Of a stretch of 13,427 nt of DNA, positions 7,040 to 13,262 are shown piece by piece (within the stretch, counting starts at the first letter, position 1; each line of letters begins with the position of its first letter). Origin of the DNA: UKL13-2 sp031394335. GTDB taxonomy: Bacteria; Pseudomonadota; Gammaproteobacteria; Burkholderiales; Usitatibacteraceae. The translations under genes were made by a program, and so were the position numbers. The DNA lies in contig JANMXS010000248.1 of NCBI GenBank assembly GCA_031394335.1, positions 1 through 13,427 of the forward strand, read 5' to 3'. The notes under the pieces were generated by a model. That model searched no databases. It saw only the letters and a list, made by a program, of their open reading frames with translations, and had not been told where the DNA came from.

Positions 7040-7168
7040 GGTTGCTTGTATACGATCAGTCGTTTGGTCGCCATATTGCCGGCAAGCTTACAGATATACG
7101 GTTTGGCAGCAGATTCAGTTTCGCGTTCCCGGCCACGCAAGCTTTCCTCCACATTTCATTTCCGGCAC

Positions 7169-8020
7169 ATGTCCATTTACCACTTTCGTCTTGTCAATGT
7201 CTTCGCCGAATCCATCTTCGGTGGCAATCCCCTGTGTGTATTCGAAGATGGACGCGGCCTCGATGATGCCGAAATGCAGGCGCTGGCCCTGCAGTTCAAC
7301 CTGTCGGAAACGACATTCCTTCTGCCCTCGTCCAGCGCCACCGCGCAGGTGCGGATTTTTACGCCGACCTTCGAAATGGTTTTTGCAGGCCACCCGACGC
7401 TGGGTTCTGCGCATATTGTCCGCGAAGTATTCGACAGCAGCGATGAGATTACGCTGCAGATGAAAGCCGGAATCATTCCCGTGCAAGCACAGAATGATCG
7501 CTGGACACTCACCGCCGGTGCGCCGAAATATCGCGACTGTGAACTTTCCCAGGCAGCGATCGCCGCCATGCTTGGGCTGCATGAAGACGATATTCTGGCT
7601 GGCGCCCGCTGGGTCAACACCGGTAGCGAACAGCTGATCATTCCGCTGGCCACGGCAAGCGATGTCGTGCGTGCCCAGCCCAAGGCGGAGTTGCTCGCCG
7701 CCGTCGCCAGCGATATCGGGCGTTCGATGGCCTATATTTTTGCGCCGAATGAGGTAGAAAATGGCGTGGCAAAATTGCTATCGCGATTTTTCTTCATGAA
7801 GCACGGCAGCATTGTCGAGGACCCAGGGACCGGCTCGGCAACCGCCAATCTCGGCGGCTGGCTGTGCGGAAGCGATAGACCCTTGCCTATTGAATACGCC
7901 ATCGATCAAGGTGCGGCAGTCGGGCGTCCGTGTCGACTGGGATTGCGCGTCGATGCTGAGCGCAATATTCTGGTCAGCGGTCGCGTCATTGAAATCGGTC
8001 GAGGCGCCATCACGCTTTAG
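7169..8020 (+). CDS. PhzF-family isomerase-like protein
   Basis: This 283-residue protein belongs to the PhzF/diaminopimelate-epimerase-like fold. Hallmarks are the opening YHFRLVNVFAESIFGGNPLCVF, NLSETTFL with the catalytic-type glutamate (Glu47), FTPTFEMVFAGHPTLGSAH near residue 70, and IVEDPGTGSATANLGGWL in the second half, the counterpart of the EDPVTGSA motif. Phenazine-pathway PhzF isomerises dihydro-3-hydroxyanthranilate, but most bacterial homologues are outside phenazine clusters and have unknown substrates. No other phenazine gene is present, so the name should not be read as a function. The frame is open back to 7046, but that extra peptide does not resemble the family; homologues begin at the equivalent of MSIYHFRLVN. 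There is no clear ribosome site. It is convergent with fadD, with 26 bases between them. Confidence 0.9.
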   Translation: MSIYHFRLVNVFAESIFGGNPLCVFEDGRGLDDAEMQALALQFNLSETTFLLPSSSATAQVRIFTPTFEMVFAGHPTLGSAHIVREVFDSSDEITLQMKAGIIPVQAQNDRWTLTAGAPKYRDCELSQAAIAAMLGLHEDDILAGARWVNTGSEQLIIPLATASDVVRAQPKAELLAAVASDIGRSMAYIFAPNEVENGVAKLLSRFFFMKHGSIVEDPGTGSATANLGGWLCGSDRPLPIEYAIDQGAAVGRPCRLGLRVDAERNILVSGRVIEIGRGAITL

Positions 8021-8046
8021 TCGTCGGCATTAGCCACCAATCGCCG

Positions 8047-9741
8047 TTACTTGACGGCGGTATCGCGCACCGTGCGCCGCAGCACCTTGCCGACATTGGT
8101 CTTGGGCAGCTCAACCCAGAACTCGATGATCTTCGGCACCTTGTAGCCGGTCAGATTGGCCTTGCAGTAGGCCAGTACCTGTTCCCTGGTCAGCGCGGGA
8201 TCTTTTTTTACGATCACCACCCGCACCACTTCGCCCGATTTCTCATCGGGCGCCGACACCGCGCAAACCTCGAGCACGCCCGGGCAGGCGACCACCACAT
8301 CCTCGATTTCATTCGGGTAAACATTGAAGCCCGACACCAGAATCATGTCTTTTTTGCGATCCACAATCTTCACATAGCCACGCGCATCCATCACGCCGAT
8401 ATCGCCGGTCTTGAAGGCGCCATCGCGCGCCATCACCTTGGCTGTTTCATCTGGTCTTTGCCAGTAGCCCAGCATTACCTGTGGCCCCTGAATGCAGATT
8501 TCGCCCACCTGCCCCACCGCCTGCACCACCTCGTTATCATCGCGGATGGTAATCACCGTGGACGGCAGCGGCAAGCCGATGGTACCGTTGTATTCGCTAA
8601 TATCGATCGGATTGACACAGGCACCCGGTGAGGTCTCGGTAAGGCCATAAGCTTCCACCAGGGCCTTGCCTGTTACCTGCTTCCATTTTTCGGCCACCGC
8701 CCGCTGCACCGCCATGCCGCCACCGAGACATAGCTTGACGGGACTGAAGTCGAGCTTGGCGAAATCGGGGTGATGGATCAGGGAGTTGAACAAGGTGTTG
8801 ACCCCCGTCAGCACGGTCCAGCGTCGTATCGCCAGCACCTTGATAAACCCGTCGATATCACGAGGATTCGGAATCAGCACGCTCTCGCAGCCTTGCTTCA
8901 TGAAAATCAGGCTCGAGGTGAGCGCGAAGATGTGATACATCGGCAAAGGCTGGATAACCACCTCCTTGCGCTCGACAAGCACACCCATCATCCACGCCGA
9001 TAGCTGCTCCAGGTTGGCAACGATGTTGCGATGAGTGAGCACTGCGCCTTTCGATACACCGGTGGTGCCACCGGTATATTGCAGAAAGGCATAATCAGTC
9101 GATGCTATGGCAGGAGCGTGATAGGGAACTGCACGGCCTTGCGACAACGCTGATTTGAACGCTATCGCGCCCACGATGTTCCACTTGGGAACGAGCTTTT
9201 TACGGTACTTGACTAGCCAGTTCACCAATAGCGATTTCGGAAAGCCGAGCAGGTCCCCGGCTTGGGTGGTAATTACCTGCTTGATCGCGGTTTTGGCGAT
9301 AACCTGCTCAAGGGTGGTTACAAAATTTTCGAGGATGACAATCGCCTTCGCGCCGGAATCATGCAGTTGATGTTCCAGTTCGCGCGGTGTGTACAGCGGG
9401 TTCACGTTCACCACAATGTAGCCGGCATGCAGGATGCCGAAAATCGCCACCGGATATTGCAGGATATTGGGCATCATCACCGCCACGCGATCGCCCTTCT
9501 CCAGTTTCAGAACATTCTGCAGATAGCTGGCAAAGGCGCGCGCTTGCTGGTTGAGTTCGCCATAGGCCAGTGTCTTGTCCATGCAGGTGAACGCCGGCAA
9601 GTCGCGGTATTTTTCGCAGGCCTGGTTGAATACGTCCGGGATCGAGGAATAGCGGGCGGCGTCAATTTCAGCAGGAATTCCCTGCGGATAGGCCGTAAGC
9701 CAGATGCGCCCGACCGTGCTTGCATTTACGTCATTGTTCAA
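8047..9741 (-). CDS. fadD: Long-chain fatty acid--CoA ligase
   Basis: This 564-residue acyl-CoA synthetase is clearly collinear with E. coli FadD. It activates fatty acids with ATP via an acyl-adenylate and then loads CoA, usually at the inner face of the cytoplasmic membrane. Motifs are the ATP/AMP signature YTGGTTGVSKG (222-232), NVNPLYTPRELEHQL (112-126), AYGLTE (364-369), the FACS signature around FKTGDIGVMDARGYVKIVDR (443-462), VSGFNVYPNEIED (469-481) and the catalytic lysine in NVGKVLRR (Lys552). The start is TTG, with GGGGAG 6 bases upstream and no other early Met. It is divergent from the phasin gene across 270 bases and convergent with the PhzF-family gene. Its product could feed beta-oxidation or the WS/DGAT encoded nearby. 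Confidence 0.96.
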   Translation of the reverse strand: MNNDVNASTVGRIWLTAYPQGIPAEIDAARYSSIPDVFNQACEKYRDLPAFTCMDKTLAYGELNQQARAFASYLQNVLKLEKGDRVAVMMPNILQYPVAIFGILHAGYIVVNVNPLYTPRELEHQLHDSGAKAIVILENFVTTLEQVIAKTAIKQVITTQAGDLLGFPKSLLVNWLVKYRKKLVPKWNIVGAIAFKSALSQGRAVPYHAPAIASTDYAFLQYTGGTTGVSKGAVLTHRNIVANLEQLSAWMMGVLVERKEVVIQPLPMYHIFALTSSLIFMKQGCESVLIPNPRDIDGFIKVLAIRRWTVLTGVNTLFNSLIHHPDFAKLDFSPVKLCLGGGMAVQRAVAEKWKQVTGKALVEAYGLTETSPGACVNPIDISEYNGTIGLPLPSTVITIRDDNEVVQAVGQVGEICIQGPQVMLGYWQRPDETAKVMARDGAFKTGDIGVMDARGYVKIVDRKKDMILVSGFNVYPNEIEDVVVACPGVLEVCAVSAPDEKSGEVVRVVIVKKDPALTREQVLAYCKANLTGYKVPKIIEFWVELPKTNVGKVLRRTVRDTAVK

Positions 9742-9747
9742 TTATCG

Positions 9748-9753
9748 CTCCCC
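9748..9753 (-). promoter_or_regulatory. Ribosome binding site fixing the TTG start of fadD
   Basis: GGGGAG on the minus strand lies 6 bases before the TTG at 9739-9741. No in-frame ATG occurs near the N-terminus, so this site defines the start. Confidence 0.65.
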
Positions 9754-9911
9754 GTATTCGGCATGATGTTGCCAATCGCGTCTGCCATTCTTGTTGCCGT
9801 GACGAAATATTAGCGTAATCAGCTGTCTGAAAAAAACTCCGATATTCCGCCGGTTCATGCATGCATCGCAGCAGGCAGGCCCACATGGAAGCGAAGGCTA
9901 ACGATGTTGCA

Positions 9912-9939
9912 TTGGCGAATAGTGTGTTTACTCTAAATT
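9912..9939 (+). promoter_or_regulatory. Weak candidate promoter for the phasin gene
   Basis: TTGGCG (9912-9917) and TAAATT (9934-9939) are 16 bases apart, each four of six to the sigma-70 consensus, in the 270-base gap between fadD and the phasin. The leader to the ATG would be about 65 bases. Upstream, TGCATGCATCGCAGCAGG (9862-9879) is TGC-rich, the type of sequence that PHA regulators of the PhaR family are reported to bind. Both calls are by eye. Confidence 0.3.
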
Positions 9940-10011
9940 TCGCCCCTAGACTGCACTAACAAAATTTGGTTTATACCCGCCAACCGCAAAACCCGAACAT
10001 CAGGAGCCAAC

Positions 10012-10587
10012 ATGGCAAAGAAACTCAAAAGAACAACCCCGTCGTCAAAAACAGCCACCAGCACCATGGGTCAAATTTCCGAAAAAGTAGCCGCCATGGC
10101 ATCCAACCTTGCCGAGCAGCCGAGCGCCAAGCAGGTAATGGATTCGGCCCAGCAAATCTGGCTGGCGGGTCTGGGCGCCTTCGCCAAAGCGAAAGACGAA
10201 GGCGGCAAGGTATTTGATACGCTGGTGAAGCAAGGCGAGCAGATCGAAAAACATACTCGCACCGTTGCCGAAGCCACCATCGAAACCGCCAGGGAGCAGG
10301 CCAGCAAGACCATCAGCCTCGCCAGTGGCAAGTTCGACAAACTGGAACAAGTATTTGAAGACCGCGTTCACAAGTCATTGAATCGTTTGGGCGTGTTGAC
10401 CAGCAAGGATGTGGAAGCACTTTCGGTCCAGGTTGCCGAATTGTCTGAAGCGGTACGTGCCTTGCTGGTGCAGAAAAAACGCACCACCAAACCTGCTGCA
10501 ACCAAAAAGCCTGCCGCCAGGAAACCCGCCGCGAAAAAACCGGCCGCAAAGAAACCAACCGCCCGCAAAGCAGCGCGCCGCGTCTGA
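10012..10587 (+). CDS. Phasin family protein with histone-like Lys/Ala/Pro tail (PhaF/PhaI type)
   Basis: This 191-residue polyhydroxyalkanoate granule-associated protein has a basic N-terminus, a phasin core from about residue 35 to 150 (QVMDSAQQIWLAGLGAFAKA is the family hallmark), and a helical, coiled-coil-like stretch (TLVKQGEQIEKHTRTVAEATIETARE). A segment VHKSLNRLGVLTSKDVEALSVQVAELSEAV is typical of the PhaF/PhaI group. From about residue 158 the protein is a run of K-P-A-A-type repeats that resembles histone H1. Such tails bind DNA in PhaF and help place granules along the nucleoid; that role is inferred here. A good ribosome site (AGGAG, 10002-10006) precedes the ATG. No PHA synthase is in view. 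The transcript probably extends to the terminator at 10751-10782. Confidence 0.94.
   Translation: MAKKLKRTTPSSKTATSTMGQISEKVAAMASNLAEQPSAKQVMDSAQQIWLAGLGAFAKAKDEGGKVFDTLVKQGEQIEKHTRTVAEATIETAREQASKTISLASGKFDKLEQVFEDRVHKSLNRLGVLTSKDVEALSVQVAELSEAVRALLVQKKRTTKPAATKKPAARKPAAKKPAAKKPTARKAARRV
10480..10584 (+). repeat. In-frame imperfect repeats encoding the basic phasin tail
   Basis: Short degenerate units encode successive K-P-A-A-x-K steps (TKPAATKKPAARKPAAKK and onward). The DNA copies vary at third positions, so the pattern looks kept by selection on the protein rather than by recent duplication. Confidence 0.7.
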
Positions 10588-10782
10588 TTAAATTACGCCG
10601 GGGCCTTGAAAAATATCACCAGGACCGAATATTCAATTTGAGTGCTGCCTGCCAGCCCGCTGAAAATGCGCATCGCAGGATCTGAATCAGTAACCCGTAA
10701 CCTTTCAACGCTTCAACGTCTCCTCCTCGTCCTCCACAAAAGGACGATTCAAGCCTGCATCGCAAGATGTGGGCTTTTTTTT
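10588..10782 (+). ncRNA. Phasin 3' UTR, candidate small RNA
   Basis: No ORF is convincing here. The plus strand holds a CU-rich stretch (TCTCCTCCTCGTCCTCC, 10719-10735) complementary to Shine-Dalgarno sequences. Part of it lies in a small hairpin (CGTCC 10728-10732 with GGACG 10742-10746), directly followed by a strong terminator. TGAATC (10683-10688) can pair with GATTCA (10746-10751) and close the region. This could be a 3'-UTR-derived regulatory RNA or simply a long untranslated trailer. Confidence 0.3.
10751..10782 (+). terminator. Rho-independent terminator downstream of the phasin gene
   Basis: An 11-bp stem (10751-10761 with 10766-10776, including two G-U pairs) is capped by a GCAA tetraloop of the stable GNRA type and followed by six T residues. 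The U-tract is on the plus strand only, so it ends the rightward phasin transcript and protects the convergent acyl-CoA-binding protein gene. Confidence 0.88.
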
Positions 10783-10794
10783 CGCCCAACTGAG

Positions 10795-11061
10795 TTACTC
10801 ACCCTCGCGCAGGACGCGCTCGACCAACTTGATATAGGCCTTCATCGCGTCGTCGCTGGCGGTGCCCTTCAATTTCGCCCAGGCGTCATATTTGGTACGA
10901 CCGACAAAATCGGTAAAGCCGGGCTTGTCTCCCACCACATCTCCTTCGCTGGCCTGCTTGAAATTGGCATAAAGACGCAGCTTCATGTCGTTTCCGGGGT
11001 CCTTTTTGGCCTTGGTGACATCTTTGCTGGCCTTTTCGAACTGTTTTTTAAGGTCGGACAT
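10795..11061 (-). CDS. Acyl-CoA-binding protein (ACBP)
   Basis: This is an 88-residue soluble four-helix protein of the ACBP family, which binds long-chain acyl-CoA esters tightly and carries or buffers them in the cytoplasm. The length equals the family norm. The sequence keeps the ligand contacts seen in eukaryotic ACBP: Tyr31 and Lys35 in LYANFKQAS, Lys57 in GRTKYDAWAKLKG, and Tyr76 in AMKAYIKLVE. GD....PGFTDFVGR matches the conserved middle. The start is ATG with a strong GGAGGAG site. ACBPs are common in eukaryotes and patchy in bacteria. The gene is divergent from WS/DGAT, an acyl-CoA consumer, and about 1 kb from fadD, an acyl-CoA producer, which suggests a role in supplying storage-lipid synthesis. 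A promoter with an inverted repeat lies upstream. Confidence 0.94.
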   Translation of the reverse strand: MSDLKKQFEKASKDVTKAKKDPGNDMKLRLYANFKQASEGDVVGDKPGFTDFVGRTKYDAWAKLKGTASDDAMKAYIKLVERVLREGE

Positions 11062-11146
11062 CAGCTTTCTCCTCCAACTTCGCGGTAAATAAGGCGTTTT
11101 GAATTGGTTTTAGGGGTTTTCAGATCAACGCAATAGCGCTAAAGTT

Positions 11147-11175
11147 ACTCTAGCTGAATCATTTGCGGCTCGCAA
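11147..11175 (-). promoter_or_regulatory. Candidate sigma-70 promoter for the ACBP gene
   Basis: On the minus strand TTGCGA (11170-11175) and TAGAGT (11147-11152) are exactly 17 bases apart, each four of six to consensus. The leader would be about 78 bases. The -35 box lies inside the inverted repeat at 11162-11176. Confidence 0.4.
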
Positions 11176-11176
11176 A
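11162..11176. promoter_or_regulatory. Operator-like inverted repeat over the ACBP -35 box
   Basis: TTTGCG, three bases, then CGCAAA form a perfect 6-bp inverted repeat. Its right arm can alternatively pair with GTTTTGC (11181-11187). It overlaps the proposed -35 of the ACBP promoter, as a repressor site would. No regulator gene is in the window to match it. Confidence 0.35.
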
Positions 11177-11300
11177 CTGCGTTTTGCAAGAATAAAAGCG
11201 CAGTCGAAAGCTTGATACGGTCGGTGCGCGGCACAGTGTTACGGCGGGTTGCATTGAAATCGGCCGTGTGCGCATGCGGCATGATCAGGCAACGGATTTG

Positions 11301-11316
11301 CGATTAGCCCCGATTA
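11301..11316 (+). repeat. Short direct repeat upstream of WS/DGAT
   Basis: CGATTA occurs at 11301-11306 and again at 11311-11316, one helical turn apart, 25-40 bases before the WS/DGAT start. It could be a regulator half-site pair or chance. I see no convincing promoter between this and the ATG. Confidence 0.2.
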
Positions 11317-11340
11317 ATGAATCCAGAATAAAGATCGATC

Positions 11341-12861
11341 ATGGCGAGCATCCCCGGTTTTTCTGTCCTTAATCGTGAACGTATGTCCGGGGTTGATACC
11401 GCCTGGCTGCGTATGGAGCATCCGACCAATCTGATGATGATCGTCGGCGTGATGATGTTCCGCGACAAGATTGATTTTCAAAAACTCAGGACAACGCTGG
11501 AGCAGCGTTTTCTGAGCTACCCGCGTTTCAAGCAAAAGGCGGTGCAGGATCCCACCGGCGCCTGGTGGGATACCGACCGGCAGTTCGATATCGCCAATCA
11601 TTTGAAGCGCATCAAGCTACAGACAAAGAACAACAAGGTGGGCGGCAAGAAAGAACTGGAAGACCTCGTCAGCCAGATGGCCAGCGAACCACTCGATTTC
11701 ACCAAGCCGCTGTGGCAGTTTCACCTGGTTGAAAATTATCAGGGTGGATGTGCGCTCATCACCCGCATTCATCATTGCTACGCCGATGGCATTGCATTGA
11801 TCAGCGTGATGCTCTCGCTTACCGGCGAATCGCCGGAAGCAAGTCTGGCTCGCCCCAAAGTTGCTGCCAAACGACCGCGCGACGAAATGGATTTTTGGAC
11901 CAGTGTCACCAAGCCGATGGCCAGCGTCTGGGCAGGCGCCATGAAACTGACACGAGGCCTGGTTGAACAGGGTCTGGAAATTGCCAAGGACCCGGCGACG
12001 ATGCGCGAATTCGCCACCAAGGGAATGGAACTGGCCGACGAGTTGCGCAAGATAGCGATGATGCCGCCTGACTCGCCGACCCGCTTCAAGGGTAATCTTG
12101 GCCGCAGCAAGCGTGTGGCATGGTGCGAACCTCTCCCGCTGGCCGAGGTCAAGGTCATCGGCAAAGCCTTGGGCGGTTCGATCAATGATGTGTTGCTGGC
12201 GACCGCCGCCGGCGCGTTGCGCGACTACCTGCTGCGCAAGGGCGATGCCGCCGATGGCGTCGAGCTGCGCGCGGTGGTACCGGTGAACCTGCGCCCGATT
12301 GAAAAGGCGCATGAACTCGGCAACCAGTTCGGGCTAGTCTTTGTCGATTTGCCGGTCGGCGTTGATGATCCGCTGGAACGGGTGCGCCTGGTACGCGAGC
12401 GCATGGCGGTACTCAAGGGCTCAGCGCAACCGATTGTCGCCTTTGTGTTGTTGTCTGCCGTTGGCATGGGGCCGAAAATTCTGCAGGACCAGATTGCCGC
12501 ACTGATAGGTCGCAACGCCAGCTCGGTGATGACCAATGTTCCCGGCCCGCAGAAACCGCTTTATTTTGCCGGACGCGAAATCGACGAAATCGATTTCTGG
12601 GTGCCGCAATCAGGGGGCATCGGTATGGGCTTGTCGATCCTCACCTACAACGGCAAGGTGCAGTTCGGCCTGATCACCGACGCCGGTCTGGTACCCGATC
12701 CGGACCGCATCATCGATCAATTTGCGGACGAGTTCGAAAAGCTGGTGATGCTCACCCTGATGGGCCCTTATGGCCCGGAATTCAACGACGAGCTGGAACG
12801 CGAATTCGGTGGCGCAGGCAGCACCTCAACGACGAAAAAATCATCCCGGCGTCGTAGCTGA
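11341..12861 (+). CDS. Wax ester synthase/diacylglycerol O-acyltransferase (WS/DGAT)
   Basis: This 506-residue acyltransferase joins acyl-CoA to a long-chain alcohol or diacylglycerol, making wax ester or triacylglycerol at the inner membrane face. The catalytic motif HHxxxDG is intact (HHCYADG, residues 144-150; His145 and Asp149). Other family marks are GVDTAWLRMEHPTNLMMI (18-35), PLDFTKPLWQFHLVE (117-131), GSINDVLLATAAGALRDYL, and SVMTNVPGPQKPLYFAGREI in the C-terminal WS/DGAT domain. It ends in a Ser/Thr/Lys/Arg-rich tail (STSTTKKSSRRRS). The ATG at 11341 has no clear ribosome site; an alternative ATG at 11383 (MSGVDTAW) would still keep all motifs. It is divergent from the ACBP gene, and 11 bases separate its stop from the convergent RidA-family gene, with no terminator visible. 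Confidence 0.95.
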   Translation: MASIPGFSVLNRERMSGVDTAWLRMEHPTNLMMIVGVMMFRDKIDFQKLRTTLEQRFLSYPRFKQKAVQDPTGAWWDTDRQFDIANHLKRIKLQTKNNKVGGKKELEDLVSQMASEPLDFTKPLWQFHLVENYQGGCALITRIHHCYADGIALISVMLSLTGESPEASLARPKVAAKRPRDEMDFWTSVTKPMASVWAGAMKLTRGLVEQGLEIAKDPATMREFATKGMELADELRKIAMMPPDSPTRFKGNLGRSKRVAWCEPLPLAEVKVIGKALGGSINDVLLATAAGALRDYLLRKGDAADGVELRAVVPVNLRPIEKAHELGNQFGLVFVDLPVGVDDPLERVRLVRERMAVLKGSAQPIVAFVLLSAVGMGPKILQDQIAALIGRNASSVMTNVPGPQKPLYFAGREIDEIDFWVPQSGGIGMGLSILTYNGKVQFGLITDAGLVPDPDRIIDQFADEFEKLVMLTLMGPYGPEFNDELEREFGGAGSTSTTKKSSRRRS

Positions 12862-12872
12862 ACGAAACGGCA

Positions 12873-13262
12873 CTAGTCGACCAGCGCTGCCACCATCTCG
12901 ATTTCAATCAGAAAGCCATTGCGGAACTTGCCCACCGGCACAATCGCACGCGCCGGTTTGTGATCGCCGAAGAAGGCGGCATATTCCGCGTTCACCTGCG
13001 CCCATAGCGCGATATCCGAAATGTAGAGTGTTGCTTTCAGCACCCGGTCCCGCCGCGATCCAGCCGCGAGCAAAATAGCCTCGGCGTTCGCCAGCGCCTG
13101 TCGCGTTTGCGCTTCGATGGTATCGAGGAACAGATCCGGTTTGCCGGGCACTCGCGGCAACTGACCAGAGACGTAAACCACGCCGTTATGCACCACTGCT
13201 GCAGAATAGTGGCCGGCCGGCGGAGTGATGGAATCGGTACTGATTTTGTCTATTTTTGCCAT
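12873..13262 (-). CDS. RidA/YjgF/YER057c/UK114-family enamine/imine deaminase
   Basis: This 129-residue protein has the length and fold pattern of RidA, a trimeric cytoplasmic enzyme that hydrolyses reactive 2-aminoacrylate and related enamines or imines to keto acids and ammonia. The key active-site residues are present: Arg105 in KPARAIVPV and Glu120 in LIEIEMVA, the same numbers as in E. coli RidA. VVYVSGQLP and LATLYISDI-like segments also fit the family. The overall sequence differs from E. coli RidA, so it may be a paralogous subgroup. The ATG overlaps the last codons of the upstream dehydratase by 13 bases, so the two are probably translated together. The ribosome site is weak, in keeping with coupling. 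Confidence 0.92.
   Translation of the reverse strand: MAKIDKISTDSITPPAGHYSAAVVHNGVVYVSGQLPRVPGKPDLFLDTIEAQTRQALANAEAILLAAGSRRDRVLKATLYISDIALWAQVNAEYAAFFGDHKPARAIVPVGKFRNGFLIEIEMVAALVD

Noticed and set aside
7046..7168. The upstream extension of the PhzF-family gene
   Set aside because: The extra 41 residues precede the conserved family start (YHFRLVNVFAE) and fall in the divergent promoter region shared with msrA.
7169..8020. Possible phenazine biosynthesis function
   Set aside because: Only a PhzF-like gene is present; none of the other phenazine genes (phzA/B, D, E, G) is in the window, and most PhzF-fold proteins are unrelated to phenazines.
10642..11088. A 148-codon plus-strand frame running through the terminator and across the ACBP gene
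   Set aside because: It would have to read through a strong rho-independent terminator, and the opposite strand encodes a full-length ACBP with conserved ligand residues and a good ribosome site.
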